From Oscillospiraceae bacterium (lineage in GTDB: Bacteria; Bacillota; Clostridia; Saccharofermentanales; Saccharofermentanaceae), in contig CADBNJ010000177.1 of the NCBI GenBank assembly GCA_902795955.1, positions 1-6,395 on the forward strand: DNA of 6,395 nucleotides, given 5' to 3'. The position numbers and the translations under genes were made by a program. The notes under the pieces were generated by a model, which saw only the letters and a program-made list of their open reading frames with translations, was not told the origin of the DNA and did not search any database. The first letter of the stretch is position 1, and each line of letters begins with the position of its first letter. Shown here piece after piece: positions 1-4,994 of the stretch.

Positions 1-69
1 GAAAATACGAAGATATCTGAATTGCTCCGAATTAATATCAGGAGTTCTGAATAATCTCTGTGCGGCAAC

Positions 70-783
70 TCACACGGAACCTGACGCAGCATCAGGCTTC
101 TTGTTCTTCCTCTTGATTATTGCTGAATAGATGAGCATTCCGATGATGCTTACGGCTGCTGTCGCCGCGAAAGCGATGATCGCCATCGTGTAGTTGCCTG
201 CCTCGATCGCCTGACCGCCGACGGCCGTTCCGATGACTGCCGGAAGGCGTCCCAGGGTGGCGATGACGCAGAATGCAGACAGCTTCATTCTCGTGAGGCC
301 TGCCACATAACAGAGGAGGTCTTTGGGGCATCCCGGTATGATGAACAGTATCATGAAGATGAAATTCAGCTTCTGTTCGTCCTCGAGGAACGCCAGCTTT
401 TTGATCTGCTTCTTGGAGAACTGCGCCTCGACAAAATCGCGGCCGAATTTACGTACCAGGCCGAACGAGATGAGACTGCCGATGAATGCTCCTATGACAA
501 ACAGGAGAGTTCCCAAGAATGCCCCGTATGCATATCCGCCGGCGAGCTCCAGCGGTCCGCCCGGGATCACCGTGATTATTATCTGGAGGATCGTAATTCC
601 GATGTATACCAGATACCCCCATATTCCGTGGCTCCTGATCCACCCGGAGAATTCCTTGGGGTCTGCCAGGAACCTGTAGCTCAGATACCCGACCAGTGCC
701 ACCACGCCGATGATGAGGATTATGCTGAGTATCTTGAAGAATAAGAGAAAGCCGCTCTTTTTCTTAACTGTTTCTTCCTGCAT
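70..783 (-). CDS. TVP38/TMEM64 (DedA-like, SNARE-associated) family integral membrane protein
   Basis: This is a 237-residue polytopic membrane protein of the TVP38/TMEM64 family, related to DedA. The family is linked to lipid scrambling or transport and membrane homeostasis, but the substrate here is unknown. The sequence shows a basic cytoplasmic N-terminus (VKKK at 6-9), a membrane helix at about 11-34, and hydrophobic segments near 56-75, 85-110, 140-160, 168-188 and 198-223, followed by a lysine-rich tail (KRKNKK). Family hallmarks are IPGGPLELAGGYAYG (73-87), the RKFGRDF segment after the glycine-rich helix (111-117), and IPGCPKDLLCYVAGLTRM (149-166), matching the usual Pro-Gly re-entrant loop and the YxAGxTxM-like motif. 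Length is normal for the family. The ATG at 783 is preceded on the minus strand by a modest AGGATGG ribosome binding site 9 bases away. It lies 58 bp downstream of the zinc-ribbon gene on the same strand but has its own promoter. Family assignment is solid; physiological role is open. Confidence 0.9.
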   Translation of the reverse strand: MQEETVKKKSGFLLFFKILSIILIIGVVALVGYLSYRFLADPKEFSGWIRSHGIWGYLVYIGITILQIIITVIPGGPLELAGGYAYGAFLGTLLFVIGAFIGSLISFGLVRKFGRDFVEAQFSKKQIKKLAFLEDEQKLNFIFMILFIIPGCPKDLLCYVAGLTRMKLSAFCVIATLGRLPAVIGTAVGGQAIEAGNYTMAIIAFAATAAVSIIGMLIYSAIIKRKNKKPDAASGSV

Positions 784-797
784 GTTGTTATTCCATC

Positions 798-818
798 CTA
801 TCCCTAAATTGGGGATAG
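798..818. promoter_or_regulatory. 21-bp inverted repeat over the -10/start region, candidate operator
   Basis: Perfect 7-base arms CTATCCC (798-804) and GGGATAG (812-818) flank a 7-base AT-rich spacer. The repeat overlaps the downstream end of the TATACT -10 box and the expected transcription start of the TVP38-family gene, the usual position for a repressor site. It could also fold as a weak hairpin in the 5' leader, but no U-tract follows it, so a terminator is unlikely. I do not recognise the motif as that of a named regulator. Confidence 0.5.
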
Positions 819-845
819 TATAAACTTTACATGATTATCAGTCAA
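817..845 (-). promoter_or_regulatory. Sigma-A-type promoter of the TVP38-family gene
   Basis: Read on the minus strand there is a -35 box TTGACT (840-845, 5 of 6 consensus bases) and a -10 box TATACT (817-822, 5 of 6), separated by exactly 17 bases. Transcription would begin near 810, giving an untranslated leader of roughly 27 bases before the ATG at 783. The -35 box overlaps the TGA stop codon (842-844) of the upstream zinc-ribbon gene, so the promoter is embedded at that gene's end. Assignment rests on match and spacing only. Confidence 0.65.
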
Positions 846-850
846 TCATG
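830..850. promoter_or_regulatory. 21-bp inverted repeat over the -35 region, candidate operator or weak hairpin
   Basis: Perfect 7-base arms CATGATT (830-836) and AATCATG (844-850) flank a 7-base spacer. The repeat spans the last codons and stop of the zinc-ribbon gene and covers the -35 box of the following promoter. Its centre (840) lies 32 bp from the centre (808) of the next inverted repeat, about three helical turns. As RNA it would form an AT-rich 7-bp stem with no clear U-run after it, so it makes a poor intrinsic terminator. A regulatory role is inferred from position only. Confidence 0.4.
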
Positions 851-1351
851 ATACCTGGCGCCGCAGACCGTGCAGCGGGATTCCATGGGCATCATGGGCG
901 CGCCGCATTCGGGACATGTTCTGCCTTTGCCCGACTTAACGGGAACGGCTGCCGGCTGTTCGATATGCTCGAACTGAAGATCCCTGTGTGATTCCTTGAG
1001 TCTCTCCTCTTCCCACTGCGCGTGCTTGAGCGCGAATTCCGAGGCCTCGCGAAAGGCTTTGCCGTCCAGATAACGGCAGATAAGGAACCAGACCACAACT
1101 GCCAGCACCGGTATCGCCGCCACGATTATATATGCCCAGAGATGAACCAAATTGTCGAGATTCTGAAGGGAGTCTGTGCTTCCGAAAGGTATGAACACAA
1201 ATATAAATACAACGAGCAAAATAAGTATCACCGCGAGTACGCATCCGGCTGTTATCAATGACTTCTTCGTGAGCCTGAAGAAAGGATTGATCTTCTTCAG
1301 ATTCTCCTGATATGTCTCCTGCAGTAATTTCTCATTCGCTTTTGTAACCAT
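842..1351 (-). CDS. Small two-helix membrane protein with C-terminal zinc ribbon
   Basis: This is a 169-residue protein of unknown function. Visible parts, in order: a charged N-terminal stretch (1-30), a very hydrophobic helix at about 33-56, a second at about 70-92, a charged, probably helical segment rich in Glu, Arg and Lys (97-130), and a short zinc ribbon with CPECG (146-150) and CTVCG (160-164). C146, C149, C160 and C163 would bind one zinc ion. With two membrane helices, both termini should lie on the same side, most plausibly the cytoplasm. I chose the ATG at 1351 because GAGAGGA lies 4 bases upstream on the minus strand. A longer reading frame from the ATG at 1399 adds 16 residues but has no ribosome binding site, and that ATG lies within a TATAAT -10 box. 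Similar zinc-ribbon membrane proteins are common in Clostridia and usually uncharacterised. Co-transcription with the downstream TVP38 gene is possible because no clear terminator separates them. Confidence 0.8.
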   Translation of the reverse strand: MVTKANEKLLQETYQENLKKINPFFRLTKKSLITAGCVLAVILILLVVFIFVFIPFGSTDSLQNLDNLVHLWAYIIVAAIPVLAVVVWFLICRYLDGKAFREASEFALKHAQWEEERLKESHRDLQFEHIEQPAAVPVKSGKGRTCPECGAPMMPMESRCTVCGARYHD

Positions 1352-1355
1352 GGGG

Positions 1356-1362
1356 TCCTCTC
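1356..1362 (-). promoter_or_regulatory. Ribosome binding site that fixes the zinc-ribbon gene start
   Basis: On the minus strand GAGAGGA is followed by CCCC and then ATG at 1351. This is the only Shine-Dalgarno-like sequence near the gene's 5' end, so it favours the 169-residue product over the 185-residue one. Confidence 0.6.
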
Positions 1363-1397
1363 TTTTTGCCTGTCGGTATGTTATCCTTATTGTGAAC

Positions 1398-1426
1398 ATT
1401 ATACTAGAATAATGAGGTTAACAGAA
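1398..1426 (-). promoter_or_regulatory. Candidate leftward promoter of the zinc-ribbon gene in the divergent region
   Basis: A perfect -10 hexamer TATAAT is read on the minus strand at 1398-1403. Seventeen bases upstream lies TTCTGT (1421-1426), a poor -35 match. Transcription would begin near 1391, leaving about 40 bases of leader before the ATG at 1351. The same bases hold a rightward -10-like TATACT (1400-1405) that may serve the divergent asparaginase-like gene, though I found no good rightward -35. An inverted repeat, CATTAT (1397-1402) and ATAATG (1409-1414), spans both. Confidence 0.35.
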
Positions 1427-2353
1427 ATGTCCAAAGCCAAATCAAATATATTGATAGTATCACTCGGCGGCACTATAACATCGGAGATCTCCGGCGGCGT
1501 CGTCAGGCAGTCGGTCCTCACATGGGATGCTTCTTATTTCGAGAAGATCGACGGGAGGTTTATCTACGACCTTGTGGCATTGTCGGGTTATTCATCCGAG
1601 AACGCCACTGTCGCTGACTACAGGAAGGCTTTGGGCGGTATTACGGAGGCGGTCAGGAAGTTCGAGCCCTCGGGTGTTCTGGTACTTCACGGGACTGACA
1701 GCATTGCTTTCTTTGCACAACTTGCAATAAGGGTGCTGTCACATCTCAATCTCCCTGTGGTGATCACGGGAAGCAAGCTGCCTCCTTCGCAGGCGGGAAG
1801 CGATGCGATCGGTAATATCAGGCTGTCGCTCGGATTCCTCGGTGCGGGGATCGAGGGGAAGATCGGGAGCAAGACTTTCGGTGTGGTATTCAATGACAGC
1901 TTTATGGAGGAATCGACTTTCGTGCATGCATCGAGCTGCACATCGCCTGACATCATGGGAGACATCAAGTCATTCATCGACTCCGGTGCCAAGCGCAAGA
2001 TAGACTTCAAATCGCAGGAGTACAGGAAGAGAGCGGAGAGCTTTATTGCAGGCGGGGGCGTTCACGGCGGGATAGTTACTATACCGGCTGCACCCGGATT
2101 CCCTTATGAGGCATTGTCAACTGAAGGAGTCGAAGCTGTGGTGATAGAGAGCTATCACTCCGGGACTGCGGATTCCAAAGGTCTTTGTGAGTTTGTCCGG
2201 AGGGCGCGCGATAAAGGCATCCCGTGTTATATGGGGCCGTGTCCTTCGAGGGGAAATGTATATGAGAGCAGGAAGCTGCTCGAGGAGGCAGGTGTGATCA
2301 CCCTTAAGGGAATGCCTTTCGAAGGGTGCTGGGCGGAGGCGGTTCTGGGATGA
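1427..2353 (+). CDS. Asparaginase-like (L-asparaginase/amidohydrolase) family protein
   Basis: This 308-residue cytoplasmic protein belongs to the type I/II bacterial asparaginase family, which hydrolyses L-asparagine (sometimes glutamine or other amides) to the acid and ammonia. The N-terminal motif SLGGTI (12-17) carries the nucleophile threonine T16. The second motif VLHGTDS (86-92) carries T90 and D91. Then come the strand motif VVITGSKLP (111-119), SDAIGN (125-130) in place of the common SDGxxN, and VVFND (153-157). Length is slightly below the usual 320-350 residues. The loop after T16 has no tyrosine, and the partner lysine cannot be placed with certainty (K145 is closest), so substrate and activity are uncertain. 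I chose the ATG at 1427 because TGAGG (1413-1417) lies 9 bases upstream. An in-frame ATG at 1412 would add five residues but itself overlaps that site. The stop overlaps the next gene's start (ATGA), indicating an operon. Confidence 0.85.
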   Translation: MSKAKSNILIVSLGGTITSEISGGVVRQSVLTWDASYFEKIDGRFIYDLVALSGYSSENATVADYRKALGGITEAVRKFEPSGVLVLHGTDSIAFFAQLAIRVLSHLNLPVVITGSKLPPSQAGSDAIGNIRLSLGFLGAGIEGKIGSKTFGVVFNDSFMEESTFVHASSCTSPDIMGDIKSFIDSGAKRKIDFKSQEYRKRAESFIAGGGVHGGIVTIPAAPGFPYEALSTEGVEAVVIESYHSGTADSKGLCEFVRRARDKGIPCYMGPCPSRGNVYESRKLLEEAGVITLKGMPFEGCWAEAVLG

Positions 2354-2979
2354 AGCCCGTATCCTGCATCGATCCCGGCGGCAGGGGGAGCTATGGCGGA
2401 AGCCAGATGTGGTGGGATGATAAGGTTCTCGTCAATTCCGGCTGCGGCATCGTTGCAGGCCTTGACAGTCTCCTGCACATGCAGGGAGTAGAGGAGATCG
2501 ACCGCGCTGAATACATGAAGAAGCTGACGGATGCGTCGGCCTACATAAAGCCCGTGAGGATACCGTTCTGGAAGAAGGAGATCAAGGTCTTCGGACTGGA
2601 CTTCGTGGGGAGCCTCGGTGTCACTCTTCCCAGGCTCAAGAGAGGCCTGAAGAAGCTCGTTAAGAACATGGGGCTTGCCGCCAGGGTCAGGTCATACGGC
2701 AGGAATTTTGTCGAGAGGACAAGGCAGATCCTGAAGCAGGATATTCCCGTGATCCTTCTGATAAGAGCACCTTTTAACAATGTTACATTATACGATCCCG
2801 ACAGCCTTCAGCCCTGGGACAAGCTCGGGCAGCATTATGTCACGATAACGGGTTACGATGAGGACCGGGGTATGTTTGACGTGTCATCCTGGGGCAGAAA
2901 ATACAAAATAGCCACGGATGATCTTAAGAAATTCAGCGTAATCGCGAGATTCTGCTATCTGGAGCGCTCGAATGCTTGA
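2350..2979 (+). CDS. Papain-like/C39-type putative cysteine peptidase, cytoplasmic
   Basis: A 209-residue protein that resembles the C39-like papain-fold group. An N-terminal GGSQMWW (16-22) and NSGCGIVAGLDSLLH (29-43) give a candidate nucleophile C32 at the start of a helix. A C-terminal GQHYVTITGYDEDRGMFDVSSWG (160-182) gives candidate base H162, with D177 as third residue. The Cys-Gly-x-x-Ala...His-Tyr-Val-x-Ile-x-Gly-Tyr pattern is typical of this fold; S179-G182 (SSWG) also recalls the NSWG of papains. The middle (70-130) is basic and probably helical. There is no signal peptide or membrane helix, so it should act inside the cell. Start: the ATG at 2350 forms an ATGA overlap with the asparaginase-like stop, with GGAGG at 2335-2339. 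A GTG at 2326 would add eight Gly-rich residues and has no better site. Proteolytic activity is unproven; the protein could instead be a transferase or amidase of the same fold. Confidence 0.65.
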   Translation: MKPVSCIDPGGRGSYGGSQMWWDDKVLVNSGCGIVAGLDSLLHMQGVEEIDRAEYMKKLTDASAYIKPVRIPFWKKEIKVFGLDFVGSLGVTLPRLKRGLKKLVKNMGLAARVRSYGRNFVERTRQILKQDIPVILLIRAPFNNVTLYDPDSLQPWDKLGQHYVTITGYDEDRGMFDVSSWGRKYKIATDDLKKFSVIARFCYLERSNA

Positions 2980-2985
2980 TTTTGC

Positions 2986-3014
2986 TTGACGAAAGGCACT
3001 TCCTGTGTAATACT
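2986..3014 (+). promoter_or_regulatory. Sigma-A-type promoter of the fab operon
   Basis: The -35 box TTGACG (2986-2991, 5 of 6) and the -10 box AATACT (3009-3014, 4 of 6) are 17 bases apart, and the -10 is preceded by TGT (3006-3008), making an extended -10. Transcription would start near 3021, about 45 bases ahead of the fabH start codon. The -35 box begins only 6 bases after the stop codon of the upstream gene, and no terminator is visible between them, so some read-through into the fab genes is possible. Confidence 0.65.
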
Positions 3015-3028
3015 TTGATAATCAAACT
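3012..3028. promoter_or_regulatory. FabT-type operator upstream of fabH
   Basis: The 17 bases ACTTTGATAATCAAACT contain the perfect palindrome TTTGAT-A-ATCAAA. The published FabT box of streptococci and lactococci is ANTTTGATTATCAAATT. The site differs from it only at the central base (A instead of T; equivalent on the other strand) and at the penultimate base (C instead of T). It overlaps the last three bases of the -10 box and the expected start site of the fab promoter, so binding would block initiation. In streptococci FabT, a MarR-family protein, represses fab genes with long-chain acyl-ACP as co-repressor. That the same type of regulator acts here is an inference, as no fabT gene is in the window. 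Confidence 0.75.
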
Positions 3029-3031
3029 ATT

Positions 3032-3048
3032 TATGGTCCGCTACCATA
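3032..3048. repeat. Inverted repeat in the fabH leader
   Basis: Perfect 6-base arms TATGGT (3032-3037) and ACCATA (3043-3048) enclose five bases. In the transcript this would form a small hairpin about 6 bases ahead of the AGGAGG ribosome binding site. It might stabilise the 5' end or act as a second protein site, or be neutral. It does not sequester the Shine-Dalgarno sequence as written. Confidence 0.4.
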
Positions 3049-3054
3049 GATATC

Positions 3055-3060
3055 AGGAGG
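3055..3060 (+). promoter_or_regulatory. Strong ribosome binding site that decides the fabH start
   Basis: AGGAGG with a 5-base spacer before ATG at 3066. In-frame alternatives upstream, an ATG at 3033 and a TTG at 2976, have no comparable site, and the TTG lies upstream of the promoter. Confidence 0.9.
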
Positions 3061-3065
3061 AAATA

Positions 3066-4040
3066 ATGACTGGCAGAATAGCAGGGCTTGGATCATACCT
3101 GCCCAAGCGAATAGTAACAAATGACGATCTTGCCGCGATCGTCGAGACGAGCGATGAATGGATTCAGGAGAGAACCGGGATCGCACAGCGTCACATATCA
3201 GACCCCCTCGTGGAGAAGCCTTCATACATGGCAGGGATTGCTGCTCAGAGAGCACTTGAGGATGCCGGCATAGACGGCTCCGAGATAGATCTTATAGTAG
3301 TATCATGTACGACTCCGGACAAAGTCATTCCTACGATGGCCTGCTGCGTGCAGGAAGCAGTGGGTGCTGACGGATGCGGATGTTTTGACATCAACTCCGC
3401 ATGTCCCGGATGGCTCGCGGCATATAACACGGCACAGAGCTTCATCGAATCAGGCAACTGCAGTAAGGCGCTCGTAGTCGGTGTTGAGTGCCTGTCCAAC
3501 TTTGTTGACTGGGAGGACAGGGGAACATGCATCCTCTTTGGTGACGGTGCGGGTGCTGCAGTACTCGTTGCTGACGGGTCAGCTTCGAAGAACAGGTTCA
3601 TCATGCACGCTACATACAACAAGGCAGAGTGCCTTACCGCCGAAGCAAGGATGCAGCCGAAGAGGTGGGAGGAGGAAGGATTCCTCAAGAACACCATGTT
3701 CCAGATGAACGGAAGAGATGTATTCAGATTCGCCGTTACGGAAGTTCCGAAGATCATAACCGAACTGTCGGAGAAGTATGATTTCAATCTTGATGACATA
3801 GATCTTTTTATCCTTCACCAGGCAAATGCGAGGATCATCGAGACGATCGCAAAGCGCCTCGGACAGGATATAAGCAAGTTCCCCATGACTGTCCACGATA
3901 CGGGTAATACGTCAACGGCGAGCATCCCGAGTCTCATGGACAGACTGAAGAAGGAAGGCAAGCTCGTGAAGGGACAGAAGATAGTCCTGTCGAGCTTCGG
4001 CGGCGGTCTCACGTGGGCTGCAAACTACATTGAGTATTAA
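3066..4040 (+). CDS. fabH: 3-oxoacyl-ACP synthase III (beta-ketoacyl-ACP synthase III)
   Basis: FabH condenses an acyl-CoA primer (acetyl-CoA or a branched short-chain acyl-CoA) with malonyl-ACP, the first elongation step of type II fatty-acid synthesis in the cytoplasm. The 324-residue length is normal. The N-terminal GLGSYLP (7-13) and SDEWIQERTGI (29-39) are family hallmarks. The thiolase-fold triad is C113 in DINSACPGW, H251 in LHQANARI and N281 in DTGNTSTASIPS, with FGGGLTWAA (311-319) near the C-terminus. Just after the active cysteine the sequence reads Pro-Gly-Trp where most FabH proteins have Ala/Ser-Gly-Phe, which may shape the primer pocket. It is the first gene of the fab operon, behind a promoter with a FabT-like operator, and fabK follows after 17 bases with no acpP between them. 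The ATG at 3066 fits both the AGGAGG site and the usual N-terminus. Confidence 0.97.
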   Translation: MTGRIAGLGSYLPKRIVTNDDLAAIVETSDEWIQERTGIAQRHISDPLVEKPSYMAGIAAQRALEDAGIDGSEIDLIVVSCTTPDKVIPTMACCVQEAVGADGCGCFDINSACPGWLAAYNTAQSFIESGNCSKALVVGVECLSNFVDWEDRGTCILFGDGAGAAVLVADGSASKNRFIMHATYNKAECLTAEARMQPKRWEEEGFLKNTMFQMNGRDVFRFAVTEVPKIITELSEKYDFNLDDIDLFILHQANARIIETIAKRLGQDISKFPMTVHDTGNTSTASIPSLMDRLKKEGKLVKGQKIVLSSFGGGLTWAANYIEY

Positions 4041-4057
4041 TACGGGAGGACATACAG

Positions 4058-4987
4058 ATGAGTACAAGAATCACTGAATTAGTCGGAATCAAGTATCCCA
4101 TTTTCCAGGGCGGAATGGCCTGGGTGGCAGACTGGCACATCGCCGCTGCAGTATCCGAGGCAGGCGGTCTGGGAATAATCGGCGTCGGCGGTGCTGACGA
4201 GAACTGGTTAAGAGACCAGATCAGGAAGTGCCGTGAGGCAACTGATAAGCCTTTCGGTGTCAACCTCATGCTCATGAACCCCAGAGCGGATGAGATCGCC
4301 AAGGTGATCGCTGAGGAGAAGGTCAAGGTAGTTACAACAGGTGCAGGTTCACCTGAGAAATACATGGATATGTGGAAGGAAGCAGGCATCATTGTAATCC
4401 CTGTCATCGCAGGCGTTGCACTTGCCAAGAGAATGGAGAAATGCGGTGCTTCCGCGGTGGTTGCTGAAGGAACTGAGTCCGGCGGACACATCGGTGAGGC
4501 AACTACGATGGCACTCATTCCCCAGGTTGTCGATGCAGTATCCATCCCCGTTATCGCCGCAGGCGGCATTGCCGACGGCAGAGGCGTGGCAGCAGCTTTT
4601 ATGCTCGGTGCCGAAGGCGTTCAGTGCGGTACAGTGTTCTGCGCCTGTGACGAAGTAAATGTTCACCAGAACTACAAGGACATGGTACTCAAGGCCAAGG
4701 ACAACTCCACGAGAGTTACCGGAAGATCATACGGCCACCCCGTAAGACAGATAAGGAACGCACTGTCCAATAAGTACCTTGAGATGGAAGCACAGGGCGT
4801 TACTTTCGAGGAGCTCGAAGGACTTACGGTGGGAAGCCTGCGCAAGGCTGTCGTTGAAGGCGACAAGAACGAGGGAACATTCATGGCAGGGCAGATCGCA
4901 GGACTCGTCAACGAGCAGCGTCCCGCGAAGGTGATCATCGAGACGATGTTTGCCGATGCAGAGAAGCTTATGGGAAGGGAGATCTGA
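4058..4987 (+). CDS. fabK: Enoyl-ACP reductase II (FMN-dependent, FabK type)
   Basis: FabK reduces trans-2-enoyl-ACP to acyl-ACP with NAD(P)H and FMN, the last step of each elongation cycle. It belongs to the 2-nitropropane dioxygenase-like TIM-barrel family, unrelated to FabI, and known FabK enzymes are insensitive to triclosan. The 309-residue protein starts with ITELVGIKYPIFQGGMAW (5-22), then shows GGLGIIG (36-42), FGVNLM (66-71), GAGSP (95-99), AEGTESGGHIG (136-146) with H144 (same number as the His of the pneumococcal enzyme), the phosphate-binding IPVIAAGGIADGRG (163-176), and AEGVQCGTVF (185-194) where pneumococcal FabK has Gly-Thr-Arg-Phe. GHPVRQIRN (226-234) is also typical. The ribosome binding site GGGAGGA (4044-4050) lies 7 bases upstream of the ATG. 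It sits between fabH and fabD, as expected for an elongation-cycle reductase rather than a catabolic nitronate monooxygenase. Confidence 0.95.
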   Translation: MSTRITELVGIKYPIFQGGMAWVADWHIAAAVSEAGGLGIIGVGGADENWLRDQIRKCREATDKPFGVNLMLMNPRADEIAKVIAEEKVKVVTTGAGSPEKYMDMWKEAGIIVIPVIAGVALAKRMEKCGASAVVAEGTESGGHIGEATTMALIPQVVDAVSIPVIAAGGIADGRGVAAAFMLGAEGVQCGTVFCACDEVNVHQNYKDMVLKAKDNSTRVTGRSYGHPVRQIRNALSNKYLEMEAQGVTFEELEGLTVGSLRKAVVEGDKNEGTFMAGQIAGLVNEQRPAKVIIETMFADAEKLMGREI

Positions 4988-4994
4988 TCAACAT

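Noticed and set aside
1..69. A gene or terminator at the left edge
   Set aside because: No reading frame with start and ribosome binding site, and no GC-rich hairpin with U-tract; only short, weak dyads such as TCAG/CTGA around 39-51.
323..679. Plus-strand open frame inside the TVP38-family gene
   Set aside because: It is antisense to a well-supported membrane protein, has no family motif and no ribosome binding site; it looks like a shadow frame.
798..850. Intrinsic terminator after the zinc-ribbon gene
   Set aside because: The two hairpins are short and AT-rich or sit in the next promoter, and neither is followed by a U-tract.
1352..1399. N-terminal extension of the zinc-ribbon protein starting at the ATG at 1399
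   Set aside because: No ribosome binding site precedes it and its ATG overlaps a TATAAT -10 box; the ATG at 1351 has GAGAGGA just upstream.
2976..3065. N-terminal extension of fabH from TTG 2976 or ATG 3033
   Set aside because: The extension would cover the promoter, operator and AGGAGG site; FabH proteins start with the MTGRIAGLGSYLP-like segment, which begins at 3066.
3245..3799. Long minus-strand open frame inside fabH
   Set aside because: The frame is open only because of the codon pattern of fabH on the other strand; the translation is Ser/Pro-rich with no recognisable domain.
4009..4569. Minus-strand open frame opposite fabK
   Set aside because: Antisense shadow of fabK, low-complexity Ala/Ser/Pro/Met-rich translation, no promoter or ribosome binding site seen.
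4058..4987. Nitronate monooxygenase instead of FabK
   Set aside because: Same superfamily, but the position between fabH and fabD, H144 in ESGGHIG and the GHPVRQIRN segment favour enoyl-ACP reductase.
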